64,000 nucleotides of DNA from Lachnospiraceae bacterium (GCA_018384375.1 JAHAYJ010000017.1:62001-126000), one strand, 5' to 3'. Shown: positions 8,614-17,583, numbered from the stretch's first letter. The notes: a model not told the origin generated them from the sequence alone. Made by a program: numbers and translations.

Positions 8614-9246
8614 TTGAAAACCTTCAGGCAACCTTTATCAGCAGCGGAGGAAGCTCATTATATACAGGCGCTGCATAGCGAGGACAGTGACGAAGCTGCT
8701 GCGGCCAGAGAAATCCTGATAGAGAGGAACTTGCGTCTGGTGGCCCACATTGCCAAAAAATATCAGAATGTTGATGAAGATATGGAGGATCTGATCTCCA
8801 TTGGGACGATCGGACTGATCAAGGCAGTATCCTCGTTTGATGCCGGAAAGGGGAAACTGAGCACCTACGCTTCCAGATGTATTGACAATGAATTGCTGAT
8901 GCTGCTTCGAACCAAAAAAAAGAGCTCTAGAGAGGTATCTTTGTTTGAGCCTATCGGAACAGATAAAGAAGGAAATGAGATTAATCTGCTGGATATCATT
9001 GAGCATGAGCAGGAGGATATCACAGAGCAGATGGAGCTTTATGAAAATACCAAAAAGCTGATTGGCCTTCTTGACAAGCTGCTTACAGCGCGGGAAAAGG
9101 AAATCATTTTTTTGAGATACGGGCTTGCTTGTGGCAGAGAAGTGACACAGCGTGAAATCGGAGAAATGCTTCATATTTCACGAAGCTATGTATCGCGGAT
9201 AGAGAAAAGGGCTTTGCAAAAATTAAGGGAAGGCTTTGCAAACTAA
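8614..9246 (+). CDS. sigK: Sporulation sigma factor SigK, without pro-sequence
   Basis: Predicted 210-residue sigma-70 family factor. Region 2 (LIERNLRLVAHIAKKY, DLISIGTIGLIKAV), the block EPIGTDKEGNEINLLDI and region 4 (HISRSYVSRIEKRALQKL) match SigK, the late mother-cell sporulation sigma. It begins MKTFRQPLS, which aligns with the mature N-terminus of Bacillus SigK, so the roughly 20-residue inhibitory pro-sequence is missing, as in Clostridioides difficile. The start must be TTG 8614: GGGGG lies about 7 bases upstream and an in-frame stop at 8581 leaves no other start. The gene is intact, so no skin-element split is present. An HD-GYP-like gene follows after 15 bases. Confidence 0.9.
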   Translation: MKTFRQPLSAAEEAHYIQALHSEDSDEAAAAREILIERNLRLVAHIAKKYQNVDEDMEDLISIGTIGLIKAVSSFDAGKGKLSTYASRCIDNELLMLLRTKKKSSREVSLFEPIGTDKEGNEINLLDIIEHEQEDITEQMELYENTKKLIGLLDKLLTAREKEIIFLRYGLACGREVTQREIGEMLHISRSYVSRIEKRALQKLREGFAN

Positions 9247-9261
9247 CAGGGGGATGAAAAC

Positions 9262-10275
9262 ATGCAATTTAAGAGAACAGAAGAATTAAGAGTTGGGATG
9301 CGTCTTGCACGTCCGATTTATAACAAGAACGGCGTGCTTTTGTTTGAACGCGCTTCCAAACTGACGGATCAGGGAATTGCAAGTATTAAGAATGTCGGAC
9401 TGATCGGTATCTTTATTTTGGAACCGGCAGAGCCGGTGCCGCCAATGTCCGAGGAAGATATTGAATTTGAACGTTTCCAGACCATTAATGTTTATGCCAT
9501 TATGGAGGAACTGGAAAGGATCATGAATACCGGGAGAACCTCAAGGCTTCAGATTATCGTTTCGGATATTATCAAGAACTATGGACATCTGGAGAAGAAG
9601 ATCAATTTTATCCAGAATCTCCGCAGTGTGGAAGACTATAAATATAAGCATGCGTTGAATGTTGCAATACTGTGTGCCATGATGAGCAATCAGATGAATC
9701 TGAAAGTGGAAGACAGACTGGATCTGGTGACCGCTGCTCTCCTGCATGGGCTTGGGGACTATGATCTGATTGAAAAGCTTTGCTCCTCTGATCCCAATGT
9801 AAAACGTTTCTGTGTTCAGGCTGATAAGATCAGCGAAAGCGCGGAGGCTGGAAAAATTGATTCTGCAATTAAGCTTATGGAAGGCTCTATGATCCTTGCG
9901 GTAGCGGAGGTTTTTGACAACATGACTGCCATGAGCTTTGAACGTCCGCCGGAATCGGAGGTTGCTGCGATCAAGTACCTGATGAATCATGAGGTTTACC
10001 CCAGAAAAGCGGTAGATGCTCTGGTCAATTCCGTAAATATTCTTTCACAGGGTGTCTGTGTGGAGTTGAATACCGGTGATAAGGCACTTGTTCTTTCGGA
10101 AAATCCTATGGATATTCTCAGCCCTATGGTACTTTGCTTTGGGGATAATTCCATTATTGATCTGAGCAACAAGGATGCCTATGGGGATATCGAGATCACG
10201 GATATTATGAAAACCATGGATAACCGTCATGAAATGGATACAGAAATGCTTGCAAAATATGGATTCGGGAAGTAA
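9262..10275 (+). CDS. Degenerate HD-GYP domain protein
   Basis: Predicted 337-residue cytosolic protein related to HD-GYP c-di-GMP phosphodiesterases. The N-terminal 60 residues resemble the domain that often precedes HD-GYP. The HD core is recognisable from YKHALNVAILCAMM and TAALLHGLGD, but the metal-binding HD pair is HG (His162-Gly163), and the HHE and GYP motifs are absent or replaced by a shorter segment. It is therefore probably not an active phosphodiesterase and may act as a binding or scaffold protein (inference). It sits between sigK (15-base gap) and pilT (38-base gap), apparently in one operon. Confidence 0.7.
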   Translation: MQFKRTEELRVGMRLARPIYNKNGVLLFERASKLTDQGIASIKNVGLIGIFILEPAEPVPPMSEEDIEFERFQTINVYAIMEELERIMNTGRTSRLQIIVSDIIKNYGHLEKKINFIQNLRSVEDYKYKHALNVAILCAMMSNQMNLKVEDRLDLVTAALLHGLGDYDLIEKLCSSDPNVKRFCVQADKISESAEAGKIDSAIKLMEGSMILAVAEVFDNMTAMSFERPPESEVAAIKYLMNHEVYPRKAVDALVNSVNILSQGVCVELNTGDKALVLSENPMDILSPMVLCFGDNSIIDLSNKDAYGDIEITDIMKTMDNRHEMDTEMLAKYGFGK

Positions 10276-10313
10276 GTTAGCTTGTTCGGGAGAGGAAGGA
10301 TAGGACGGCATAG

Positions 10314-11372
10314 ATGGCTACAATAGAAGAAATGCTGAGAACTGCAAAGGAAGCGGGAGCGTCGGATGTGCACATCACAGTCGGCGTACCACCTAAAATG
10401 CGTGTGAACGGACATTTGATCACAATGGATTATCCCAGGCTGCTGCCTGATGATACCAAGGCACTCCTGGATGAGATTATGAGTGAACAGCAGAGGGCAC
10501 GGTTTGAGGAAGTGGGAGAGCATGATATGTCATTTTCCATTCCCAATATGGGGAGATATCGTGTCAATGCCTATAAACAGAGAGGATCCGTAGCGATTGC
10601 ACTCCGCCTTGTGGGAACGCAGGTTCCTTCTGCAGAGGAGCTGGGTATCCCGGATTCGGTCATCGAGCTTTATCAGCGTAAAAGAGGATTGGTATTGGTC
10701 ACGGGACCTACCGGGAGCGGGAAGTCAACGACGCTTGCGGCAATTATTGATAAGATAAACAATAATCGGGAAAGTCATGTGATCACATTGGAGGATCCCA
10801 TCGAATATCTACATCAGCACAAGCTGTCAATGGTCAATCAGAGAGAGATCGGACTGGATTCCCAAAGTTACGCAAATGCACTTCGTGCGGCGCTCCGGGA
10901 AGACCCGGATGTGATTCTGGTTGGAGAAATGAGAGACTTTGAGACGATCAGTGTTGCAATCACGGCAGCGGAGACCGGACACCTGGTATTATCTACCTTA
11001 CATACGATCGGTGCTGCCAGCACGGTGGATCGTGTTATCGATGTGTTTCCGCCACATCAGCAGCAACAGGTGAGGGTACAGCTTGCAAATGTATTGGAGG
11101 CTGTGGTTTCCCAGCAGCTGATTCCAAAGGCTGATGAGAGTGGACGGGTGGCAGCCTTTGAAGTGCTCCATGCAAATCATGCGGTGCGAAATCTGATTCG
11201 TGAGGGAAAAACACACCAGCTCATGAGCGTTATGCAGACGAACCGAAAGCTTGGAATGATATCTATGGATGAGGCAATCGTGCAGTTATATCGGGACGGC
11301 AGGATCAGTAAAGAGATGGCGGTCCAGTTTGCACAGGATCCCGATAGTATGATAAATAAGTTAGCGGTTTGA
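10314..11372 (+). CDS. pilT: Type IV pilus retraction ATPase PilT
   Basis: Predicted 352-residue secretion-type ATPase that powers pilus retraction in twitching and DNA uptake. GPTGSGKST at 131-139 is the Walker A, with an Asp-box region near ITLEDPIEYLH, DPDVILVGEMRD as Walker B, and a His-box STLHT. The N-terminus EMLRTAKEAGASDVH is typical of PilT rather than PilB. No pilB, pilC or pilM lies in the window, but a pseudopilin and prepilin peptidase lie 3 kb downstream. A strong terminator follows at 11417, so pilT looks like the end of the sigK operon. Confidence 0.93.
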   Translation: MATIEEMLRTAKEAGASDVHITVGVPPKMRVNGHLITMDYPRLLPDDTKALLDEIMSEQQRARFEEVGEHDMSFSIPNMGRYRVNAYKQRGSVAIALRLVGTQVPSAEELGIPDSVIELYQRKRGLVLVTGPTGSGKSTTLAAIIDKINNNRESHVITLEDPIEYLHQHKLSMVNQREIGLDSQSYANALRAALREDPDVILVGEMRDFETISVAITAAETGHLVLSTLHTIGAASTVDRVIDVFPPHQQQQVRVQLANVLEAVVSQQLIPKADESGRVAAFEVLHANHAVRNLIREGKTHQLMSVMQTNRKLGMISMDEAIVQLYRDGRISKEMAVQFAQDPDSMINKLAV

Positions 11373-11416
11373 TTTTTGCAAAATATATTTGATTTTTGAA
11401 TGAAATTCCTGTACAG

Positions 11417-11452
11417 TAGACATATCCGACAATCGGATATGTCTATTTTTTA
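11417..11452 (+). terminator. Rho-independent terminator after pilT
   Basis: Perfect 12-base stem TAGACATATCCG / CGGATATGTCTA with a 5-base loop, followed by TTTTTTATT. Confidence 0.93.
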
Positions 11453-11545
11453 TTCTTTTGCTGCAGCACTGCAGTATGCCCGGAATTTCAGTTCCGGTCA
11501 GTTTCCCTTATAGAGAGAAGGAGATTTTGGGAAAAGGAGGTATTT

Positions 11546-13081
11546 TTGTTCAGTAAAATTTTATCAGGGACTATTTATGGAATGGATTGTCATCTTGTCC
11601 ATGTGGAGGCGGATCTGTCTAAGGGACTGCCCTGTTTTGTTATGGTAGGAAACCTGGGAAGCGAGGTAAAGGAGGCAGGAGAAAGAGTGCGGATTGCCCT
11701 TAAAAATTCCGGTATTATCCTTCCCCCTATGCATATCGCCGTGAATATTTCGCCGGGGAATATTCGAAAGGAAGGAACCGGCTTTGATCTTCCTATCGCG
11801 ATAGCGGTGCTAAGTGCAATGGGAAAGCTCCCTATGGATGCCGCAAATGGATTTTTGCTTTTAGGTGAGCTTAGCCTGGACGGACATTTAAAACCGGTCA
11901 GAGGGATGTTGCCCATTTCAAACCGGGCTGTAAAAGCCGGTATCAGTCGCTGCATTGTGGCACGGGACAATGCCCGGGAGGCTGCTGCCATTACACAGAT
12001 GGAGGCGATAGGAGCTGACAGCCTGCAGCAGGTGGTGGAATATTTATGCCTTGGAGAAAACGGGAGAAGGGAATTTTTGCCTGCCTGTCCGAATTGTGCT
12101 CCGGGAGCAGAGACAAAGAAGGAGACGGTTGACTTTGAAGAAGTGCGAGGGCAGGAGAGTGTGAAGAGAGGAGCACTGATTGCTGCAGCAGGCTTTCACC
12201 ATATGCTGATTGCGGGACCTCCGGGGGCCGGAAAGACAATGATTGCCCGCAGACTCCCAACGATTCTTCCACCTCTTTCCGAGGAGGAAAGTCTGGAGGT
12301 GTCTTCGATATATAGCATTTCGGGACAACTGCCGGCAGACAAGCCGCTGATGACCAGGCGGCCTTTTCTCAGCCCCCATCACACCGTATCTCCCCAGGCG
12401 TTGGCAGGCGGAGGAAAGGTTCCGAAGCCGGGGGTCATCAGTCTTGCCCATAGAGGTGTGCTGTTTCTGGATGAACTGCCTGAGTTTAAGAGACAGACGC
12501 TGGATCTGCTTAGGCAGCCCCTGGAGGATAGGACGATCCAGATTTCCAGAAGCAGCGGAACATTCTGCTATCCGGCAGATATCATGCTGTGCGCGGCCAT
12601 GAACCCGTGTCCCTGCGGATACTATCCTGACAGAAATAAGTGCAGATGTACCCCTTTTGAGATCCATACCTATCTGAGCCATATTTCCGGGCCGATTCTT
12701 GACCGGATGGATATCTGTGTCATGGCGCCCAGAATAGAGCTCTCTCAGTTGCAAAACGGCAGAAAGGGGGAAAGCAGTGCCTCCATGAGGGATAAGGTCA
12801 TTAAGGCGCGCAAAATGCAAAAGACACGGTATCGGGGAACGGCGATCCGTTTTAATTCCGAACTCGGGGCAGGAGAAATAGAGAAGTACTGCAGTCTGGG
12901 ATCGGAGGAGAGAAAGATGATGGAACAATTGTTCCGGAGTATGAAGCTCAGTGCCAGAGCTTATCATAGGCTGCTGAAGGTGGCAAGAACCATTGCCGAT
13001 CTAGACGCCAGTGAACAGATCAGGAAGGAACATCTTGCCCAGGCTGCCTGTTATCGGACCCTGGAGATTTTTGACAGATAA
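11546..13081 (+). CDS. comM: YifB/ComM family Mg-chelatase-like AAA+ ATPase
   Basis: Predicted 511-residue ATPase. An N-terminal Lon-protease-like fold (DLPIAIAVL, GELSLDG) precedes a magnesium-chelatase AAA+ domain with Walker A GPPGAGKT, Walker B GVLFLDELPEF, the SPHHTVS block and AMNPCPCGYY. ComM is known in other bacteria as a helicase aiding branch migration during natural transformation. Translation starts at TTG 11546, 5 bases after AGGAGG. dprA follows after 21 bases, supporting a shared role in handling incoming DNA. The 170-base region before it contains the pilT terminator and a small hairpin (CCGGAA/TTCCGG at 11480-11497), but no clear promoter. Confidence 0.9.
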   Translation: MFSKILSGTIYGMDCHLVHVEADLSKGLPCFVMVGNLGSEVKEAGERVRIALKNSGIILPPMHIAVNISPGNIRKEGTGFDLPIAIAVLSAMGKLPMDAANGFLLLGELSLDGHLKPVRGMLPISNRAVKAGISRCIVARDNAREAAAITQMEAIGADSLQQVVEYLCLGENGRREFLPACPNCAPGAETKKETVDFEEVRGQESVKRGALIAAAGFHHMLIAGPPGAGKTMIARRLPTILPPLSEEESLEVSSIYSISGQLPADKPLMTRRPFLSPHHTVSPQALAGGGKVPKPGVISLAHRGVLFLDELPEFKRQTLDLLRQPLEDRTIQISRSSGTFCYPADIMLCAAMNPCPCGYYPDRNKCRCTPFEIHTYLSHISGPILDRMDICVMAPRIELSQLQNGRKGESSASMRDKVIKARKMQKTRYRGTAIRFNSELGAGEIEKYCSLGSEERKMMEQLFRSMKLSARAYHRLLKVARTIADLDASEQIRKEHLAQAACYRTLEIFDR

Positions 13082-13102
13082 GGAAAAGGCGGAAAAACAG
13101 AT

Positions 13103-14221
13103 ATGGAGAGAAAACAGAAGCTTTATCAATTCTGGCTTCACAACCTGCCGGATGTAGGAGATGCTGCGATTCGCAGGCTTCTTGCGGCGTTTGGAGATGC
13201 AAAAAGCGTATACGGTGCATCTGAGAAGCAACTTTCACAGATCCTAAAAAAGGAAACAGCGGAAAAGATCAAAGTATTTTCCGGTTGGTGGAACATGGAA
13301 AAGGCATATGAGAATATGCGAAAAAAGAAAATTGCCTTTCTGACGGTTGATGATAAAGGTTACCCGGAACGATTGCGGAGACTGGACAAGCCACCCTATG
13401 CAATTTATTGCATGGGGAAACTGCCCGGCGAGGAGAAGCCGGCGGTTGCGGTGATTGGTGCAAGAGAATGCTCGGAATACGGAAAATATGTGGCAGAAAG
13501 CTTTGCGGGACGGTTGGCAGAGGCAGGAGTTGCAGTGGTGAGCGGAATGGCAAGAGGGATTGACGGGATTGCACAGCAGGCAGCCCTGGAGCGCGGAGGA
13601 AAGACTTATGCGGTGCTGGGATGTGGGGTGGATGTGTGCTATCCGTCATCTAACAGACTGCTTTATGACAGCATTCTGGAAACAGGCGGTGGTATTTTAT
13701 CTATCTTTCCGCCCGGCACACAGCCGATGAAAAGGATGTTTCCTGAGAGAAACCGCATTGTGGCAGGTCTTTCGGATATTCTGTTGGTAGTGGAGGCCAG
13801 GCAGAAAAGCGGAACCTGGATCACTGTGGACATGGCATTGGAGCAGGGAAAAAATGTTTATGCGGTACCGGGCCGCCTGACAGACAGACTAAGTGACGGA
13901 TGCAATCTTCTGATCCGGCAGGGAGCGGGCATCGCATTGAGCCCGGAGGACATCCTGGCAGAGTTGAAAGTGCTGGAAAATCGAAGAGAAATTGCAATGC
14001 CGGAGAGGGAGACGGAGGGGATCCTTTCTGTTCTTGATTTTACGCCGAAATCGGTGGATCAGATTTTAGCAGAACTCCGGTATAGGGGGAAAGAGGCAGA
14101 ACTTGGGACTGCAATGGAGGAACTCATCAGATTGTGCCTGGAGGGAAAAGCCATACAGACAGCCGGGAGTTTTATGAGATCCATGGATGGCATTGCAGGA
14201 GATAAAGAGAGGGGGAATTGA
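13103..14221 (+). CDS. dprA: DNA processing protein DprA
   Basis: Predicted 372-residue DprA/Smf protein, which loads RecA on single-stranded DNA during transformation. An N-terminal helix-hairpin-helix region (LPDVGDAAIRRLLAAFGDA) precedes the Rossmann-like DprA domain with AVIGARECSEYG, VSGMARGIDGIAQQAAL, GCGVDVCYP, FPERNRIVAGLSD and a C-terminal winged-helix segment (DFTPKSVDQILAEL). The length is usual. It follows comM in an apparent operon. Its stop codon overlaps the -35 of the next promoter. Confidence 0.95.
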   Translation: MERKQKLYQFWLHNLPDVGDAAIRRLLAAFGDAKSVYGASEKQLSQILKKETAEKIKVFSGWWNMEKAYENMRKKKIAFLTVDDKGYPERLRRLDKPPYAIYCMGKLPGEEKPAVAVIGARECSEYGKYVAESFAGRLAEAGVAVVSGMARGIDGIAQQAALERGGKTYAVLGCGVDVCYPSSNRLLYDSILETGGGILSIFPPGTQPMKRMFPERNRIVAGLSDILLVVEARQKSGTWITVDMALEQGKNVYAVPGRLTDRLSDGCNLLIRQGAGIALSPEDILAELKVLENRREIAMPERETEGILSVLDFTPKSVDQILAELRYRGKEAELGTAMEELIRLCLEGKAIQTAGSFMRSMDGIAGDKERGN

Positions 14222-14246
14222 AAAGAAGCGTAAAATACGATATACT
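14218..14246 (+). promoter_or_regulatory. Promoter of pseudopilin-prepilin peptidase operon
   Basis: TTGAAA at 14218-14223 overlaps the dprA stop and lies 17 bases from TATACT at 14241-14246. It is a good sigma-A match about 38 bases before the pseudopilin ATG. Confidence 0.7.
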
Positions 14247-14283
14247 GTAAGTACTTTTTGCGGAAAGGATAAATCTTTAAAAA

Positions 14284-14757
14284 ATGTACATGAAGAGAAA
14301 AAACGGCAAAAATAGAGGCGGTTCCCTGATAGAGATCGTTCTGGTAGTGGCAGCATTGGCATTTCTGGTTGCCGTGCTGACCCCGCAAATTCTTGAACAG
14401 GTAGAGCAGACAAAGGTTTCTGCGGATACACAGCTTGCGGATTCTGTGATGAAGGCGGTTATGCTTGCACTGGCAGATCCGGCGGTGGTGGAAGCGGATG
14501 AGCCGGGACTGCCCAAACCCGGAGCGGTGCTGCGGCTTGACAATGCAGATGATTTTTCCGGCGCGTTTGGAAAAGCGGTAACGGAGCAGCTTGGTTATGA
14601 CAGTACGGCACTTATGGTACATGCGCAGAACGGTATTGTATCGGAACTGAAATCCAAAGGGGCCTGCGGTATGACTGTGACGATTGATCGCTTCGGCGAC
14701 TGCGTTTCGGCTGCTGTGGTAGATAAAGACGGAAGTGAGCTGATTGTAATTGAATAA
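14284..14757 (+). CDS. Type IV pilin-like / pseudopilin protein
   Basis: Predicted 157-residue protein with a class III (prepilin) signal: a basic leader MYMKRKNGKNRG, then cleavage before GSLIEIVLVVAALAFLV, which puts the conserved Glu at position 5 of the mature protein. The hydrophobic alpha1 helix is followed by a charged globular domain with no family match that I recognise. It is the substrate type for the prepilin peptidase encoded immediately downstream, whose TTG start overlaps this stop by 8 bases. It is either a minor pilin or the major pilin of a type IV pilus. A and G runs rather than a clean Shine-Dalgarno precede ATG 14284. Confidence 0.8.
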   Translation: MYMKRKNGKNRGGSLIEIVLVVAALAFLVAVLTPQILEQVEQTKVSADTQLADSVMKAVMLALADPAVVEADEPGLPKPGAVLRLDNADDFSGAFGKAVTEQLGYDSTALMVHAQNGIVSELKSKGACGMTVTIDRFGDCVSAAVVDKDGSELIVIE

Positions 14758-15292
14758 AAAAAAGTATTTGATAATGGGGCTGGTCAATATTGCTCTTGAT
14801 TTCTGGATCCTTGCGGTAAGGGGCGTCAGCCTTGAGAGCATTCTCTATTGCCTGTGTACATCAGCATTGCTCGTGGTGGGTGTGACAGACTGGCAGACCT
14901 ATGAGATCCCGATGGGGTGCAATCTTTTTATCGGAGCGCTTGGACTGATCAGACTGCTGACAGATTTGACCAATCTGAAAGAGTATCTGCTGGGATTTGT
15001 TCTTGTGAGCGGTATCCTTTTGCTTGTATATTTCCTTACCAAAGGGGAAGGAATCGGCGGAGGTGACATCAAGCTGATGGCAGCAGCGGGACTGCTGCTG
15101 GGCGGTCCCGGAATTCTGCTTGCTTTTCTGCTCGGCTCCATAGCGGGTTCCGTGATTCATTTAAGCCTGATGAAGCTGAAGGGAAAGGGACGAAAGCTTG
15201 CATTTGGCCCGTACCTTGCGTTTGGCATATTCTGCGCAATGCTTTATGGGGAAAACATCATAGACTGGTATCTGGCCTTTTGCGGCTTCTAG
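14750..15292 (+). CDS. Short prepilin peptidase (A24 family)
   Basis: Predicted 180-residue polytopic membrane aspartyl protease that cleaves prepilin leaders. The two catalytic aspartates are visible in VTDWQTYEIP and GGGDIKLMAAAG, with a C-terminal FGPYLAFG motif. The N-terminal methyltransferase domain of full-length PilD is missing, so it resembles the short ComC-like/TadV-like forms. Translation seems to start at TTG 14750 inside the pseudopilin gene, indicating translational coupling; ATG 14774 is an alternative. A very strong terminator follows at 15370. Confidence 0.85.
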   Translation: MNKKKYLIMGLVNIALDFWILAVRGVSLESILYCLCTSALLVVGVTDWQTYEIPMGCNLFIGALGLIRLLTDLTNLKEYLLGFVLVSGILLLVYFLTKGEGIGGGDIKLMAAAGLLLGGPGILLAFLLGSIAGSVIHLSLMKLKGKGRKLAFGPYLAFGIFCAMLYGENIIDWYLAFCGF

Positions 15293-15369
15293 TGAATAAG
15301 ACATAAATAAGGTATATATAATAAGAAGAAGCTGCTACATTAATCATTTTGTACTGTCTGGATGAAAGG

Positions 15370-15428
15370 AAAAGCCGGTGACGGTATATATGTGTGATGC
15401 GCACATATATACTGTCACCGGCTTTTTT
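15370..15428 (+). terminator. Very long hairpin terminator before topA
   Basis: AAAAGCCGGTGAC-GTATATATGTG pairs with CACATATATAC-GTCACCGGCTTTT through about 24 base pairs with one mismatch, ending in TTTTTT. The track's upstream start for topA (15394) lies in this loop and is an artefact. Confidence 0.93.
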
Positions 15429-15451
15429 GAATCAGTTAATAAATTTTTTAC

Positions 15452-15480
15452 TTGCAAGTGTAAAAAAAGTGGTGTATAGT
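15452..15480 (+). promoter_or_regulatory. topA promoter
   Basis: TTGCAA at 15452-15457 and TATAGT at 15475-15480 lie 17 bases apart, about 37 bases before the topA ATG. Confidence 0.75.
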
Positions 15481-15516
15481 TTAGCACGTTATCAATTTAA
15501 AGATAGGGGAATGATT

Positions 15517-17583
15517 ATGGCAAAGAACCTGGTAATTGTGGAATCACCTGCCAAAGTTAAGACAATCAAGAAGTTTTTGGGATCGAATTATGAAGTGACA
15601 GCCAGTAACGGACATGTTCGTGATCTGCCTAAGAGTCAGCTGGGCGTCGATGTAGAGAATGACTATGAGCCGAAATATATTACGATCCGTGGCAAGGGCG
15701 ATATATTAGCGAATTTGAGAAAGGAAGTAAAGAAGGCAGATAAAATTTATCTGGCTACCGACCCTGACCGTGAGGGAGAAGCGATTTCCTGGCATCTTCT
15801 GAAAGCACTCAAGCTGGAAGATAAGAAGGTATATCGTATTACTTTTAACGAAATCACCAAAAATGCAGTGAAAGAATCTCTTAAAAACGCAAGAGAGATC
15901 AACATGGATCTGGTGAATGCACAGCAGACAAGGCGTATTCTTGACAGAATGGTAGGATACCGGATCTCGCCGGTGCTCTGGGCTAAGGTAAAAAGGGGAC
16001 TCAGCGCGGGACGTGTACAGTCTGTGGCACTTCGCATTATCTGCGACAGGGAAGAAGAGATCAACAGCTTTATTCCCGAGGAATATTGGACGCTGGATGC
16101 TTCCTTCCGGGTTCCGGGAGAGAAAAAGCCTCTTGTGGCAAAATATTATGGAACGAAGGGACAGAAGGCGGCAATTTCATCTAAAGAACAGCTGGATACG
16201 ATTTTAGCTGAGGTTCGAAACTCCGCTTTTCAGATGAGTGAGGTCAAGAAGGGCGAAAGGGCGAAGAAGGCACCGCTTCCGTTTACTACCTCCACACTGC
16301 AACAGGAAGCAAGCAAGGTTCTCAATTTTTCCACGCAGAAGACTATGCGCCTTGCGCAGCAGCTCTATGAAGGAATTGAAATCAAAGGCAGTGGTACCGT
16401 AGGTATCATCACCTATTTGCGTACGGACTCCACGAGAGTATCTGCGGAAGCGGAAGCGATGGCGGAGGAGTATATTAAAAAGAATTACGGTGAAAAGTAT
16501 GCGGCGGGGAAGAGCCAGGCGGCAAAGAGTGATAAGAAGATCCAGGATGCCCATGAGGCGATCCGCCCTACTGATATAGCAAGAACACCGATAGAGCTAA
16601 AGGAATCTCTGTCCAGAGATCAGTTCCGGCTTTATCAGTTGATCTGGAAGCGCTTTACGGCAAGCAGAATGCAGGCGGCTAAATATGAAACCACCTCCAT
16701 TAAGATTGATGCGGGAGAGCATCGCTTTACCGTCTCTGCATCAAAGCTTCTGTTTGATGGATTTATGAGTGTTTATATTGACGAGGATGATAAGGAAGAA
16801 GAAAATGTACTGGTAAAGGGCGTGGATGCGGGAACGGCACTTGCTCTGGAAAATCTGGAAGGAAAGCAGCATTTTACTCAGCCCGCACCTCATTATACCG
16901 AAGCCTCGCTGGTTCGTGCACTGGAGGAACTGGGGATCGGACGTCCCAGTACCTATGCACCTACGATCACTACGATTCTGGCAAGAAGATATGTGGTAAA
17001 GGAAAACAGAAATCTTTATGTGACGGAGCTTGGCGAGGTTGTCAACAACATGATGAAGGATGCCTTCCCAAGTATTGTTGATGTGAATTTTACGGCAAAT
17101 ATGGAAGCACTTCTCGATGGTGTTGAAGAGGGGAGCGTAAACTGGAAGACGGTAGTGTCCAATTTCTACCCGGATCTGGATGAAGCAGTTAAAAAAGCGG
17201 AGAAGGATTTGAAGGAGGTAGCTATTGCGGATGAGGTATCGGATGAGGTCTGCGAGCTTTGCGGAAGAAACATGGTGATTAAATACGGACCTCATGGAAG
17301 ATTTCTGGCCTGCCCCGGATTCCCGGAATGCCGCAACACGAAGCCGTATTTCGAAAAAATTGGAGTAGAATGTCCCAAATGCGGTAAGGATATTGTGCTG
17401 AAGAAGACCAAGAAGGGTAGAAAGTATTACGGCTGTATCGGAAATCCGGAATGCGATTTTATGGTATGGCAAAAGCCTGCCAAAGAAAAATGCCCCAGAT
17501 GCGGCGGCTTATTGTTTTATAAGGGAAATAAGCTTGCCTGCGGGGATGAGAACTGTGGCTATGTGACAAAGATTCAGGAATAA
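15517..17583 (+). CDS. topA: DNA topoisomerase I
   Basis: Type IA topoisomerase of 688 residues that relaxes negative supercoils. MAKNLVIVESPAKVKTIKKF opens the Toprim domain, DPDREGEAISWHL holds the metal-binding acidic residues, and ITYLRTDSTRVS contains the active-site Tyr. Three C-terminal zinc ribbons are visible (CELCGRN, CPKCGKD and CPRCGGL followed by paired cysteines). ATG 15517 is 6 bases after GGGGA, so the 41 extra N-terminal residues of the track are rejected. The gene follows the dprA-pilin group and precedes codY, an order also seen in Bacillus (dprA-topA-...-codY). Confidence 0.97.
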   Translation: MAKNLVIVESPAKVKTIKKFLGSNYEVTASNGHVRDLPKSQLGVDVENDYEPKYITIRGKGDILANLRKEVKKADKIYLATDPDREGEAISWHLLKALKLEDKKVYRITFNEITKNAVKESLKNAREINMDLVNAQQTRRILDRMVGYRISPVLWAKVKRGLSAGRVQSVALRIICDREEEINSFIPEEYWTLDASFRVPGEKKPLVAKYYGTKGQKAAISSKEQLDTILAEVRNSAFQMSEVKKGERAKKAPLPFTTSTLQQEASKVLNFSTQKTMRLAQQLYEGIEIKGSGTVGIITYLRTDSTRVSAEAEAMAEEYIKKNYGEKYAAGKSQAAKSDKKIQDAHEAIRPTDIARTPIELKESLSRDQFRLYQLIWKRFTASRMQAAKYETTSIKIDAGEHRFTVSASKLLFDGFMSVYIDEDDKEEENVLVKGVDAGTALALENLEGKQHFTQPAPHYTEASLVRALEELGIGRPSTYAPTITTILARRYVVKENRNLYVTELGEVVNNMMKDAFPSIVDVNFTANMEALLDGVEEGSVNWKTVVSNFYPDLDEAVKKAEKDLKEVAIADEVSDEVCELCGRNMVIKYGPHGRFLACPGFPECRNTKPYFEKIGVECPKCGKDIVLKKTKKGRKYYGCIGNPECDFMVWQKPAKEKCPRCGGLLFYKGNKLACGDENCGYVTKIQE

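Noticed and set aside
12044-12967. Minus-strand ORF of 307 residues
   Set aside because: Antisense to comM with no ribosome site or recognisable motif.
15394-15516. N-terminal extension of topA in the ORF track
   Set aside because: It starts in the loop of a terminator and covers the topA promoter; the conserved N-terminus and ribosome site point to ATG 15517.
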